Below are positions 18,147-27,065 of a stretch of 64,000 nt of DNA, in pieces (within the stretch, counting starts at the first letter, position 1; every line of letters begins with the position of its first letter). Position numbers and translations under genes: made by a program. Where the stretch lies: contig NZ_CP053708.1 in assembly GCF_013201075.1 (NCBI RefSeq), forward strand, positions 3,167,501 to 3,231,500. The letters run 5' to 3'. The stretch comes from Lichenicola cladoniae (GTDB lineage Bacteria > Pseudomonadota > Alphaproteobacteria > Acetobacterales > Acetobacteraceae). Below the pieces are notes generated by a model. That model saw nothing but the letters and a program-made list of their open reading frames with translations. It searched no databases and was not told the origin of the DNA.

Positions 18147-19268
18147 ATGCCTTCGGCCCCGGACTTCAAGACCGAAACCATGGACCTTCTGGTGACCGGA
18201 GGCAGCGGCTTCCTGGGATCGCAGTTCATCGTCGGCTGGCTTCAACGCCACACGGAAGCGCACGTCGCGTGCCTCATCCGCGCGCCGGACGACGATGCGG
18301 CAGCCATGAAACTGCAGGCTGCCCTGGTGCGTGCAGCGGACGATGGCGGCGTGACCACCGGGCTGGACGCGCTGCTGGCGCGTGCGACCGCCATACGCGG
18401 CGACCTGACCAGTCTCGACTGGGTGGGCCGTGTCGAGGCGTGGCGGGTCGGCGCTCCGATCCGCATCCTGCATTGCGCCGCCAACCTGTCGTTCCGGGCG
18501 AACGACCGCGAGGCCGTGCGGCAGACCAATGTCGACGGCACGCGGATCATGCTGGACGCCGCCCGTGCGCTCGGTGCGACCGAATTCAACTACGTCAGCA
18601 CCGCCTACATCGCCGGCGACCGGGTCGGGACCATCCTCGAGGACGAGATCGGTCAGCCGTCCGGGTTCACCAACGCCTACGAGGAGAGCAAGTGGGAGGC
18701 GGAGGCCGTCGTGCGCACCATGTGCGCCGAGTCGGATCTGCCGTTCCGGATCTTCCGCCCGAGCATCATCATCGGGCATTCGGTCACCCACCGGCTCTCG
18801 GCGCTTTCCGGATTTTACAAGGTCGCGGAGACCATGCAGGCGCTCGGCCGATCCGGGCGCGCACAGGGCGAAACCATCCTCCTGCCGATGCCGCACGATG
18901 CGACGCTCGACCTCATTCCCGTAGACGTGGTGGTCGCCGAGATGATCGAGCTGCTGGAAGCCGGAGCCACCAGCCAGGGCCACGCGTTTCATCTGACCAG
19001 CGACATCCCGCTGCCGCTGGTCGAAGTCCTGCGCACCCTCTCGCCACTGGCCGGCTTCACGGTCGGTCGCCTGTCCGAGGATGGGGGCCCGGCGAGCAAG
19101 ATGGCCGAGTTCCTGATGCAGCGGCTGCGCTACTACATGCCCTATCTCGGCCAGACCCGCAGCTTCGATCGGAGCAACGTCCACCGCGCCGGTGTCACGC
19201 CGCAGACGCTGCTCGACGTCGGGCGGCTGCGGGATTTCGTCACCAGCTTCCTGGCGCGCGAGGGCTAG
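18147..19268 (+). CDS. NAD-binding protein, thioester-reductase-like SDR
   Basis: An extended SDR of about 373 residues. LLVTGGSGFLGSQFIVGWL is the NAD(P)-binding start, HCAANLSFRANDREAVRQTN resembles the 'male sterility' / thioester reductase-domain family, and the catalytic motif appears as TNAYEESKWEAE (Tyr-x-x-x-Lys, YEESK). Members reduce fatty acyl or peptidyl thioesters, or act on sterols and sugars; no carrier or adenylation domain is attached here. The start is uncertain: ATG 18147 or 18180 both fit. It is followed by a strong hairpin. Confidence 0.85.
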   Translation: MPSAPDFKTETMDLLVTGGSGFLGSQFIVGWLQRHTEAHVACLIRAPDDDAAAMKLQAALVRAADDGGVTTGLDALLARATAIRGDLTSLDWVGRVEAWRVGAPIRILHCAANLSFRANDREAVRQTNVDGTRIMLDAARALGATEFNYVSTAYIAGDRVGTILEDEIGQPSGFTNAYEESKWEAEAVVRTMCAESDLPFRIFRPSIIIGHSVTHRLSALSGFYKVAETMQALGRSGRAQGETILLPMPHDATLDLIPVDVVVAEMIELLEAGATSQGHAFHLTSDIPLPLVEVLRTLSPLAGFTVGRLSEDGGPASKMAEFLMQRLRYYMPYLGQTRSFDRSNVHRAGVTPQTLLDVGRLRDFVTSFLAREG

Positions 19269-19318
19269 AGCGACATCCGGTCGGACGGAAGCGTTCGACC
19301 GGATAACCATGTTCGCTC
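19268..19318. terminator. Long hairpin between convergent genes
   Basis: GAGCGACAT-CCGGTCG pairs with CGACCGG-AT...ATGTTCGCTC around a twelve-base loop; the central ATCCGGTCG/CGACCGGAT arms (19275-19283, 19296-19304) are perfect. It begins at the stop codon of the plus-strand SDR and lies 41 bases past the stop of the minus-strand exported protein. Neither side has a clean T-run, but its position between convergent genes suggests a shared terminator. Confidence 0.55.
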
Positions 19319-19358
19319 ATGCGGCAGGTTCGCCCCCGGAGCCGCCAGGAAGCTTCGG

Positions 19359-19745
19359 TCAGTGCTGGAAACGCGATGCGAGACCCTGCGAGACCGGACT
19401 GGCGCCCGTATACGCGGTGCCGAACTGACCGATATTCGCGCCGGTCTGCGCATCGTAGCCATCATGCTTCTCCTGGTCGCCGGAGATCTTGTAGCGACCG
19501 AGATGGGTGGCAGGCTTGTCCGGCGGCGGCGGCATTTCCGGGCCAGGCATCGGCGCAGTCTCGAACTTGCGGCGCCGCCCGAGCACGGTGAGGTTCTCCT
19601 GCGAGTTCGCGCCGGTGCCGTCTGTCGACGCGGCTGCCGGGGGAGCAGGCTGGCTCGGTTGCTGCGCCAAAGCCCCTTCCCGACCCGCGAGTGTCGCAAG
19701 GGTCAGGACGGCGCCGAGCGTCCCGGTCCGAAGAAATCTCACCAT
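19359..19745 (-). CDS. Small exported protein of unknown function
   Basis: I do not recognise a family. From ATG 19745 the 128-residue product begins MVRFLRTGTLGAVLTLATLAG and has an Ala-Leu-Ala cleavage site near residue 28, a clear Sec signal peptide. The mature part is Pro/Ala-rich, then LTVLGRRRKFETAPMPGPEMPPPPDK, and ends with HLGRYKISGDQEKHDGYDAQ and a Gly/Ser-rich tail. No cysteine or enzymatic motif is visible. An upstream in-frame ATG (19856) would bury the signal peptide. It is probably periplasmic. Confidence 0.65.
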   Translation of the reverse strand: MVRFLRTGTLGAVLTLATLAGREGALAQQPSQPAPPAAASTDGTGANSQENLTVLGRRRKFETAPMPGPEMPPPPDKPATHLGRYKISGDQEKHDGYDAQTGANIGQFGTAYTGASPVSQGLASRFQH

Positions 19746-19977
19746 GTCGCCTAATCCTCTGGACCACTGGCGACGACACGGCATCGCACCAAACTGATCT
19801 GATCGTTTTCGATGCGCGGGACGCTCTGCCCGCGGCGCCAGCACCGTCGAAGACATTAAATATCGGTATCACAACAATGCTGGAAAGCGTGACACCGTTT
19901 CCCGGGCGTCGCCCCGGACGGCACCGGCATGAGTTGCCGCTGATGATCCCACCCTGCCCAGCGCTCGTTATGTAGTG

Positions 19978-20005
19978 GCCGGCAGGACGCCATCAACCTG
20001 CCGGC
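19978..20005 (-). terminator. Hairpin after the aminotransferase gene
   Basis: GCCGGCAGG and CCTGCCGGC form a perfect nine-base stem with a ten-base loop, 27 bases past the stop codon of the minus-strand aminotransferase. There is no T-run after it, so it may act as a Rho-assisted terminator or 3' stabiliser rather than an intrinsic terminator. Confidence 0.5.
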
Positions 20006-20031
20006 GATATCGCAACCCGCACCGCGGCACT

Positions 20032-21201
20032 TCAGTCTCCGGTGCGTATTGCCAATTCGAATGAGCTGATGACGTGCGCCACGTCCGCATCGTCGAGTTC
20101 CGGATGGATCGGCAGTGCCAGGATGCGGCCTGCCAGATCCTCCGACACCGGCAGCGCGGTGCCATCGTGGTGCGGGCGGTAGGCCGGCTGGAGATGCAGC
20201 GGCCGCGGGTAATAGATCGCGGTCGGGACGCCCCGGCTGCGCAGGTTCGCCTGCATGCGGTCACGGGATATCCCATCCGGCAGCAGCACCGCGTAGACCG
20301 CCCAGGCACTGATGCTCTCCGGCACGCGTGCCGGCACGACCGCATGCGCCGACAGGCCGGCATCGTAGGCCTGTGCGATCTGCTCCCGGCGGTCGAGTTC
20401 CGCCTGGAACAGGTCGAGCTTGGCCAGCAGAATCGCCGCCTGCAGCGTATCGAGCCGGCCATTCATGCCGGTGCGTAATACCTCGTAACGTGTCTCGCCT
20501 TCGCCATGCGACCGCAGGCTGCGATAGAGCTTTGCCCGGTCGGCATCGTCGGTCAGCAAGGCGCCGCCGTCGCCATAGGCGCCCAGCGGCTTGGACGGAA
20601 AGAAGCTGATCGCCGTTGCATCGGCCTCGCGGCCGAGGCGCGTGTTGCCGAGGGTGCCGCCGAAGCTCTGCGCGCAATCGTCCAGCAGGAACATCCCGGC
20701 ATCCCCGGCAATCCGCCGGAGTTCCGGCCAGGGCGCCGGCTGGCCGAACAGGTCGACGCCGATGATGGCCGCCGGCCGCAGCCTGCCCGCCTGCCGTACC
20801 GCCGCGATCCGTGCCTCGAGATGCACCGGATCGATCTGGAACGTGTGCGGGTCGACATCGACGAACACCGGGGTCGCGCCGAGCACCAGCGGCACCTCCG
20901 CCGTCGCCGTGTAGGTGAATGCGGGCAGGAACACCGCGTCGCCGGGACCGATGCCTTCCGCCATCATCGCGATCTGCAGGGCGTCCGTACCCGAGCTGAC
21001 CGCGACGCAATGGGCCGCGCCGCAGAATGCGGCCAGACGCGTTTCGAGCTCCTGCACTTCCGGCCCGAGCACGAACTGGCAGTGCGCCAGCACGGTGTCG
21101 ATCCGGGCCCGGAGTGCCGTCGCCATCCTGGCCTGCTGCGCCTTCAGGTCGAGGAAGGCGACCTGCCTCGACTCTCCTGCACGCGCTGCATCGATGGTCA
21201 T
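20032..21201 (-). CDS. DegT/DnrJ/EryC1 family sugar aminotransferase
   Basis: A 389-residue PLP enzyme that transfers an amino group to a nucleotide-linked keto-sugar. SSGTDALQIAMMAEGIGPGD near residue 68, the aspartate in DDCAQSFGG, and the PLP-binding lysine in FFPSKPLGAYGDGGAL near residue 193 are all present. Its ATG overlaps the stop of the upstream dehydratase gene as ATGA, so the two are coupled. The pair matches the usual order of making a 4-amino-4,6-dideoxy sugar: dehydratase first, then aminotransferase. Confidence 0.94.
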   Translation of the reverse strand: MTIDAARAGESRQVAFLDLKAQQARMATALRARIDTVLAHCQFVLGPEVQELETRLAAFCGAAHCVAVSSGTDALQIAMMAEGIGPGDAVFLPAFTYTATAEVPLVLGATPVFVDVDPHTFQIDPVHLEARIAAVRQAGRLRPAAIIGVDLFGQPAPWPELRRIAGDAGMFLLDDCAQSFGGTLGNTRLGREADATAISFFPSKPLGAYGDGGALLTDDADRAKLYRSLRSHGEGETRYEVLRTGMNGRLDTLQAAILLAKLDLFQAELDRREQIAQAYDAGLSAHAVVPARVPESISAWAVYAVLLPDGISRDRMQANLRSRGVPTAIYYPRPLHLQPAYRPHHDGTALPVSEDLAGRILALPIHPELDDADVAHVISSFELAIRTGD

Positions 21202-23183
21202 GACACGGTCCTCTCGGGTTCGGCGGGCTGCATCGTTCCGGTTGCATTGTGGTCGAATTCGGGGACCAGGCGCTTCAGCAGCAGGATCGCCTCGTCCGGC
21301 CGTCCCCTCCGGCAGAGGTCGCCGATCGCATCGACGGCATCGCCGACCGCCACCGGATCGGCCGTGCGCGGCGTCGCCATCAGCAGGCCGGGATAACCGG
21401 TCGGGACCGGCGCCTCGCGGCCATGGAACAGTTCCTCGAACAGCTTCTCCCCCGGACGCAGGCCGGTGAACCGGATCTGCACGTCCTCGTCCGGACGCAG
21501 GCCGGCGAGCCTGATCATCTGGCGTGCCAGGTCGACGATCTTCACCGGCTCGCCCATGTCGAGCACGAAGATGCCGCCACTCTGGAGCAGCGCCTCGGTC
21601 TTCGCACCCGGCTGGACGCCCGCACGGCCGCCCGGCTGAACCGGCGTCTGCGCCGCGCCGACCGCGCTGGCCTGCAGCACCAGCCCGACCGCCTCGGTCA
21701 CCGTCATGAAATACCGTTGCATATCCGGATGGGTGACGGTGAGCGGCCCGCCCCGCTCGAGCTGGCGGCGGAACAGCGGCACCACCGAGCCGGTGCTGCC
21801 CAGTACGTTGCCGAATCGCACCGTGACGCAGCGCATGCCGGATCCCGAGCGCCGGGCGGCGATGTCCAGCGACTGGCAATACATCTCGGCGGCGCGCTTC
21901 GAGGCGCCCATCAGGCTGCTCGGGTTGACCGCCTTGTCGGTCGAGATCAGCACCATTTCCGAAGCGCCGGCTGCGGCGGCGGCATCCGCCACCTGACGCG
22001 TGCCCACGATGTTGGTAAGCATTCCCTCGGACGGGTTGGCCTCGACGATCGGCACATGCTTGAGCGCCGCGGCATGGAACACGATTTCTGGCCGCACGTC
22101 CGCGAACAGGCGCGCCAGGCGGGCCGCATCGCGAACATCGGCGACGATGCTCCGGCGCGCGACCATCGGCGCCAGCTCGGCCAGCTCGAGATCAACCTGC
22201 CACAGCGCGAACTCGCCATGATCGACCAGCACCAGAGATTCCGGCATCAGCGCCGCCACCTGGCGCACCAGCTCCGAACCGATGGTGCCGCCGGCGCCGG
22301 TCACTAGCACGCGGCGCCCACGTACCAGCAGATCCATTGCCTGGATATCGAGCGCCACCTGCGGCCGGTTCAGCAGATCCTCGATCGCCACGGGACGAAG
22401 TTCCACCCGCGATGCCGGCGACAACGCGGTCGGATCGGGCACCCGTCCCACCGGGATCGAGTGCCGGTCGGCTTCGCGTATGATTGCGGCGAGGTCGGTG
22501 CCGCGCAGTTCGGGATCGGTCACCACCAGCCCGTCCGGGCGCTGGCCCTGCCGGTCCAGCCGGTCGAGCACCGGGCCGACATCGCCCAGCGTGCCGAGAA
22601 TTGGCACGCCCTGTATGCGCCGTCCCGGCTGGTGGCTGCCGCGCGCCAGCAGCCCGGTGATCCGCAGTGGCGTGCCGCGGGCGCGCCGGACCGCGCGCAG
22701 GAACAGGTCGGCGGCTTCGTCCGCGCCGACCAGCAGGACGTTCTGCGTCGTGGTCGTGCCGCTGTTGCTGAACCGGCCCTGCGACAGCCGATACACGATG
22801 CGCAGGCCGCCCAGCAGCACCAGCAGGGTCAGCGCGTGGATGATCGGGAAGGTGATGCTGGGCAGCCGGAAGCCGGTGGAGAGCAGCAGCCCGGCGAACA
22901 GCAGCGCGCTCATGACCGAGCCACCGGCAATCCCGAGCAGGTCGGCGACACCGGAGAAGCGCCAGTATTGTTGCGGCAGACGGAACGGAATGCCGCCGAT
23001 CAGCAGGGTGATGGCGCCGCCGGCCAGGAACCACAGCGGATGGATCAGCCCGCCCTGCGGGTCGGCCAGCCAGCGTGCAATCGGCGCGGCCAACGCGGCC
23101 AGCGCGCCATCCAGCGCCACGTTGACCAGGATCCGGTTGAACGGACGCAGGTGTCTGCGTCGCGGGGGACGTTGCGAGGGCAT
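21198..23183 (-). CDS. Membrane-bound nucleotide-sugar 4,6-dehydratase (WbpM/PglF/CapD type)
   Basis: The 661-residue product has an N-terminal part with about four transmembrane helices (residues ~10-120), a CoA-binding-like Rossmann domain, then a second Rossmann domain with GAGGTIGSELVRQ near residue 292. The active-site block TDKAVNPSSLMGASKR shows Met in place of the usual catalytic Tyr, as in WbpM, PglF and FlaA1 enzymes, so this is normal. These enzymes turn UDP-GlcNAc-type sugars into 4-keto-6-deoxy sugars at the inner membrane for O-antigen, capsule or protein glycans. Operon with the downstream aminotransferase. Confidence 0.93.
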   Translation of the reverse strand: MPSQRPPRRRHLRPFNRILVNVALDGALAALAAPIARWLADPQGGLIHPLWFLAGGAITLLIGGIPFRLPQQYWRFSGVADLLGIAGGSVMSALLFAGLLLSTGFRLPSITFPIIHALTLLVLLGGLRIVYRLSQGRFSNSGTTTTQNVLLVGADEAADLFLRAVRRARGTPLRITGLLARGSHQPGRRIQGVPILGTLGDVGPVLDRLDRQGQRPDGLVVTDPELRGTDLAAIIREADRHSIPVGRVPDPTALSPASRVELRPVAIEDLLNRPQVALDIQAMDLLVRGRRVLVTGAGGTIGSELVRQVAALMPESLVLVDHGEFALWQVDLELAELAPMVARRSIVADVRDAARLARLFADVRPEIVFHAAALKHVPIVEANPSEGMLTNIVGTRQVADAAAAAGASEMVLISTDKAVNPSSLMGASKRAAEMYCQSLDIAARRSGSGMRCVTVRFGNVLGSTGSVVPLFRRQLERGGPLTVTHPDMQRYFMTVTEAVGLVLQASAVGAAQTPVQPGGRAGVQPGAKTEALLQSGGIFVLDMGEPVKIVDLARQMIRLAGLRPDEDVQIRFTGLRPGEKLFEELFHGREAPVPTGYPGLLMATPRTADPVAVGDAVDAIGDLCRRGRPDEAILLLKRLVPEFDHNATGTMQPAEPERTVS

Positions 23184-23263
23184 CTGCGCGACCGTATAGC
23201 CCAGCGTCCGGCGCGCTAGAAGGGTGCGACCGGATTGGCGACGCAGGCTGCCGGAGGATCGTC

Positions 23264-24334
23264 ATGGCACGACAGGACATGGCCGACGCGGCGGCCTCGA
23301 TGATGCCGTTCCTGATGCTGGCACTGGGCTGCGCGGCGATGGCGGTGTCGGCACTGGTGGTCCGCCGGATGATCGGGCTGGGGGTGCTGGATGTTCCGGG
23401 CCGGCGCAGTGCGCACGACCGGCCGGTCCCGAAGGGCGGCGGCGTCGGCATGGTGGTCGCCATCCTGCTCGGCGTGCCGGTGGGCGTGGCGGTGCTGCCG
23501 GGCCCGGGCCGTCCGGTGGTCGCGACCGGACTGATGCTCGCCGCGACCCTGCTGCTGGCAGTCGTGTCCTGGGTAGACGACCTCCGCCAGTTCGGCGTCC
23601 GCGCCAAGTTCGGTGCGCAGCTGGGCTCGGCCGTTCTGGCGATCGCCGCGGTGCTGGCGACGATGCCGGTCTGGCCGCCCGCGTGGGTGCTGTCGCTGGC
23701 ACTGCCGGCTGCCTTCTGCTGGCTCATGCTGGTCACCAACGCAGTCAACTTCATCGACGGGCTCAACGGGCTGGCCGCGGGAAGTGCACTGCTCGCCGGC
23801 CTGTTCGCAGCCTGCCTAGGCTGGATGCTGGCCGACCCTTTGCTGGTGGCCCTTGCATCGATGACCGCTGCCGGGCTCGCCGGCTTCCTGCCGTTCAACT
23901 ACCCCAGGGCCCGGATCTTCCTCGGCGACGTCGGCAGCCAGGTCTGCGGGTTGCTGCTCGGGGTGTTCGCGCTGCTGCTCGCCGCCGACGGCCTGCCCTC
24001 GTCATGGATCGCTCCGGGCCTGTTCGTTCCGCTCATGCTCGCCGGGATCCTGTGGGACGTGACGTTCACCTTGTGCCGCCGGGCCGTTGCGCGCGAGCGG
24101 CTGACGGTGGCGCATCGCGGCCACCTGTATCAGGTGGCGGCACGCAGCTTCCTGTCGCCGGCCCGGGTGGCGCTGGTGCATTGGGGGTTCGTGATCTGGG
24201 GCGGAACGATTGGCCTGACCCTGCTGCCCATGTCTCCGCCGGACGCGGTCGTGCTCGTGCTCCTGCCACAGATCGCATGGACGGCAATCGTCCGGCACCG
24301 TGCAGCACGAGCCGGACTTGGTCGCTGGTCGTAG
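23264..24334 (+). CDS. Polyprenyl-phosphate sugar-1-phosphate transferase (WecA/MraY family)
   Basis: A 356-residue integral membrane protein with about ten or eleven helices. Family motifs on cytoplasmic loops are present: RSAHDRPVPKGGG (substrate-binding), VSWVDDLRQFGV (metal-binding Asp-Asp), TNAVNFIDGLNGLA, FLGDVGSQ and the late AHRGHLYQ. It would attach a sugar-1-phosphate to undecaprenyl phosphate and so start a lipid-linked glycan. GGAGG six bases before the ATG fixes the start. It is divergent from the dehydratase/aminotransferase pair that probably makes its substrate. Confidence 0.93.
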   Translation: MARQDMADAAASMMPFLMLALGCAAMAVSALVVRRMIGLGVLDVPGRRSAHDRPVPKGGGVGMVVAILLGVPVGVAVLPGPGRPVVATGLMLAATLLLAVVSWVDDLRQFGVRAKFGAQLGSAVLAIAAVLATMPVWPPAWVLSLALPAAFCWLMLVTNAVNFIDGLNGLAAGSALLAGLFAACLGWMLADPLLVALASMTAAGLAGFLPFNYPRARIFLGDVGSQVCGLLLGVFALLLAADGLPSSWIAPGLFVPLMLAGILWDVTFTLCRRAVARERLTVAHRGHLYQVAARSFLSPARVALVHWGFVIWGGTIGLTLLPMSPPDAVVLVLLPQIAWTAIVRHRAARAGLGRWS

Positions 24335-24343
24335 GCCGGCGCG

Positions 24344-24793
24344 TTAGCGGAGGGTGAGCTCGATACCCTGCGCGGCACCTGCCAGGCGCGCGCCCTTGGA
24401 GACGTCGTCGATACGGATCTCGACGCCATTGCCATTCTTCAGGATCCGGCCGCCTAGACCGCTTCCAAGGGTCGCCTCGCCGTTGGCGGCCGCATAGGTG
24501 CCATCGAAATCATGCAGGCTGTTCAGGTTGTAGACGCGACCATGGCCGACGACCTTCGAATAGCCGACCGCTGCCACGTCGACGCCCTTCACGCCGAAAT
24601 GGTAGGTATGGCCGTGATATTTCAATGTTCCATCGCCCCATGTGAAGCCAATGCCGACATCGGCCGCCTTGGCGACGATGGTGACGTAACCGGCCGGATG
24701 GCCGGACGTGCCCGGATCGCGCGCCGCGATGGCGGGTACAGAGAACATCGCACCGGCAAGAAGCAGGCTGGAAGCAAAAGCCATTCGCATCAT
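24344..24793 (-). CDS. Small exported protein, DUF1134/EipA-like (tentative)
   Basis: A 149-residue protein with a signal peptide (MMRMAFASSLLLAGAMFSVPAIA, cut near residue 23). The mature part contains a beta-rich Gly repeat pattern: VGIGFTWGDGTLKYHGHTYHF, KGVDVAAVGYSKVVG, then GEATLGSGLGGRILKNGNGV. This recalls exported alphaproteobacterial proteins of the DUF1134 type, but I cannot confirm the family by eye. AGGA five bases before the ATG at 24793 supports the start. It lies 109 bases after the MarR gene on the same strand and may be its target. Confidence 0.65.
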   Translation of the reverse strand: MMRMAFASSLLLAGAMFSVPAIAARDPGTSGHPAGYVTIVAKAADVGIGFTWGDGTLKYHGHTYHFGVKGVDVAAVGYSKVVGHGRVYNLNSLHDFDGTYAAANGEATLGSGLGGRILKNGNGVEIRIDDVSKGARLAGAAQGIELTLR

Positions 24794-24902
24794 GATAATC
24801 CTTGCTCGAACATATGACGGACCCGCGAGGCATGGACCCGTCGGGCCGTCATAGCGTTCGAGCAGTCTTCCGGTTGCAGAATCGATCGCTGGGCGAACCG
24901 AT

Positions 24903-25295
24903 TCAGCCGGCGGCGCGACGGCTGGTCCGCTCCTCGACATGGCCCGACTTGCGGGACACGGTCGATGCCTCGGACATGATCGAGCGCAGTTCACGAAGGT
25001 AGGCAGCACCCTTCAGAGTACGCTGCACCAGGATGGAGCGACGATCCATCGGATCCACCTTACGACGCGCGAGGTCGAGTTCGCCAAGCCGGTCGAGGGC
25101 GCGCGTGATTGCCGGCTTCGATACATTGAGGTCGGCGGCAAGGCCGCGAACCGTGTGGGCGCCTTCCTGAAGGTAGCAGGTCAGGAAAACTCCAAGCTGA
25201 CGTGCCGAAAGATCGGGACCGTCACGCCGGACCATCGATACGATGGTGTCCCGAAGTGTTGTAACCAGGTGGTCGGTCGTTGATGCTTGAGCCAT
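24903..25295 (-). CDS. MarR family transcriptional regulator
   Basis: A 130-residue regulator. The winged helix-turn-helix reads LSARQLGVFLTCYLQEGAHTVRGLAADL, VSKPAITRALDRLGELDLARRK and the wing VDPMDRRSILVQRT, at about residues 28-95. MarR proteins bind palindromes as dimers and are released by small ligands. It is the first gene in front of the exported protein at 24344-24793, and an AT-rich region with a palindrome lies upstream. The end is short and Arg-rich (RTSRRAAG). Confidence 0.85.
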   Translation of the reverse strand: MAQASTTDHLVTTLRDTIVSMVRRDGPDLSARQLGVFLTCYLQEGAHTVRGLAADLNVSKPAITRALDRLGELDLARRKVDPMDRRSILVQRTLKGAAYLRELRSIMSEASTVSRKSGHVEERTSRRAAG

Positions 25296-25445
25296 CCTGT
25301 TGTTCCTTTCAAATCTCGTCGGAGCCGCAAAACGCCACTCCGTCCGGCCGCCTTCTCTCGAAACTGCGAGACCGGCGGCATTTTCCGCCTATCGTGTGAA
25401 CCGCATCAGCGCATATCCACAGGCAATATCAAGTACGGGTTATAA

Positions 25446-25458
25446 TCATTAGAAATGA
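25446..25458. promoter_or_regulatory. Palindrome and promoter-like AT-rich stretch before the MarR gene
   Basis: TCATT-AGA-AATGA is a perfect 5-3-5 palindrome about 150 bases upstream of the MarR gene. Next to it, on the minus strand, lies GATTATAAC, a fair -10 element. The whole stretch 25430-25510 is far richer in A and T than its surroundings. A MarR operator is a reasonable guess; the distance to the start means a long leader. Confidence 0.4.
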
Positions 25459-25501
25459 CTTGGTTCAGTCCCAATTACGTTACTGGAGTGTTTCAGTTCG
25501 T

Positions 25502-26968
25502 TTATAGATTAAGAATCGGCAAGAGAGCTTGGAATATCGCACGGAGTCCCAGTGCCTCGCCGCCTTCCGGCCGTCCCGGCCGGACGTGATCGTTCCAGGC
25601 ATATGTATCGATATGAGCCCAGCGGACCGATCTTGCCACGAAACGTTGAAGGAATAACGACGCTACAATCGCTCCAGCCATCGGTCTGGATGAAACATTA
25701 TTCAGGTCCGCCACAGGGCTAGACAACCATTCGTTGTATCCGTCCCACAGCGGCAATCGCCAGACCGGGTCGTGCGCCGTGAGTCCGGCATCGATGATCG
25801 CCTGGGCCACCTTGTCATCGTTACTGAACAGCGCTGGAAGATCCGGCCCCAGCGCGACCCGCGCGGCTCCGGTGAGCGTGGCTGCATCGACCAGAAGGTC
25901 AGGCGACTCGTCCGACGCTTCCGCCAACAGATCCGACAACACAAGGCGACCTTCGGCATCGGTGTTTCCGACTTCGACCGAAAGACCCCGTCGCGTGGAG
26001 AGAACATCGGAAGGCCGCATCGCGCTCCCGGAGATGCTGTTCTCGACGCAACCGAGGCGCAGGGCCAGCCGCACCGGCAGGTCGTGGTCCATCACCAGGC
26101 GGGCGAGCGCCAGCATGATAGCGGCGCCGCCCATGTCCTTTTTCATCCGCAGCATGCCGGCGGACGACTTGATGTCGTAACCGCCCGAGTCAAAACAGAC
26201 CCCCTTACCCACCAGCGACAACAGCGGCGCCCCGTCGGTCGCCTTCGACCCGCGCCAGTTGGCCACCACCACGCGTGGCGGACGGGCCGAGCCCGCGCCG
26301 ACCGCCTCGATCGCCGGGTAGTCGCGCGCCAGGGCCTCGCCTGTAACGATTCGGGCCTCGGCACCGAACGCGCGCATCGTGTGTACCGCGGTGTCGGCCA
26401 GCTCGGAGGGTCCGAGCAGGTTGGCGGGCATGTTGATCAGGTCGCGTGCCAGCCACGTGGCCCTTGCGACCGCGGCCCCGGATTCGGCACCGGCCGGAAC
26501 CGCCAACAGCGCAGGCACCGACTTCGAGGCGCGCAACCGGTCGAAGCGATAGGCACCCAGGCAGAAGCCCAGCACGGCGTCGTTGACCGCCACGTCCACC
26601 GGCAATGCCAGTCTCCAGACCGGCCGCCCGGCAGCATGATCGGGTGTCGCCGCATCGGCTTCCCCGGCTTCGGATGGCCCCGCCAGCGCCATCGCCAGGC
26701 CGCCGAAGGCATACGGCCCCTGCGGACCCTCACCCGCATCGCCCAGGCCGAGGATGGCACTGGCGACGCCCGCCTCGCCCGGCATCTTCACGAGTTCACC
26801 GCTTTTCGCGGCGAACCCCTGCGCCCGCAGCCAGGCCGCGTCGGCAGGAGGCAGCGACTCGAGGAGCACCGCAAGCTGAGCCGGCCGCACGGCGCATACT
26901 TCGCGCACCACCCGGTCGGGCGACAACTCATGCTCGGCGATCAGGCAGTCAAGCGGACGATCGAACAT
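25502..26968 (-). CDS. M17 leucyl aminopeptidase family protein
   Basis: A 488-residue cytosolic peptidase of family M17. The two-metal site is recognisable in the C-terminal half: VGKGVCFDSGGYDIKSSAGM (Lys and Asp ligands), MKKDMGGAA, and NTDAEGRLVLSDLL (Asp and Glu ligands), the family signature. The enzyme removes N-terminal residues such as Leu from peptides as a hexamer. I use the ATG at 26968 because the homologous part starts there; an upstream ATG adds 24 unlikely residues. It is divergent from the helicase gene, with 97 bases between the starts. Confidence 0.93.
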   Translation of the reverse strand: MFDRPLDCLIAEHELSPDRVVREVCAVRPAQLAVLLESLPPADAAWLRAQGFAAKSGELVKMPGEAGVASAILGLGDAGEGPQGPYAFGGLAMALAGPSEAGEADAATPDHAAGRPVWRLALPVDVAVNDAVLGFCLGAYRFDRLRASKSVPALLAVPAGAESGAAVARATWLARDLINMPANLLGPSELADTAVHTMRAFGAEARIVTGEALARDYPAIEAVGAGSARPPRVVVANWRGSKATDGAPLLSLVGKGVCFDSGGYDIKSSAGMLRMKKDMGGAAIMLALARLVMDHDLPVRLALRLGCVENSISGSAMRPSDVLSTRRGLSVEVGNTDAEGRLVLSDLLAEASDESPDLLVDAATLTGAARVALGPDLPALFSNDDKVAQAIIDAGLTAHDPVWRLPLWDGYNEWLSSPVADLNNVSSRPMAGAIVASLFLQRFVARSVRWAHIDTYAWNDHVRPGRPEGGEALGLRAIFQALLPILNL

Positions 26969-27065
26969 CGTTCGGACTTTCGATAGTGGAATGGGGGGAA
27001 CCCAGGAATCCTGGTCCCGGCCGCGCCACCTTGCAAACACCGGCCACCCGACCGACCATCAGGTC

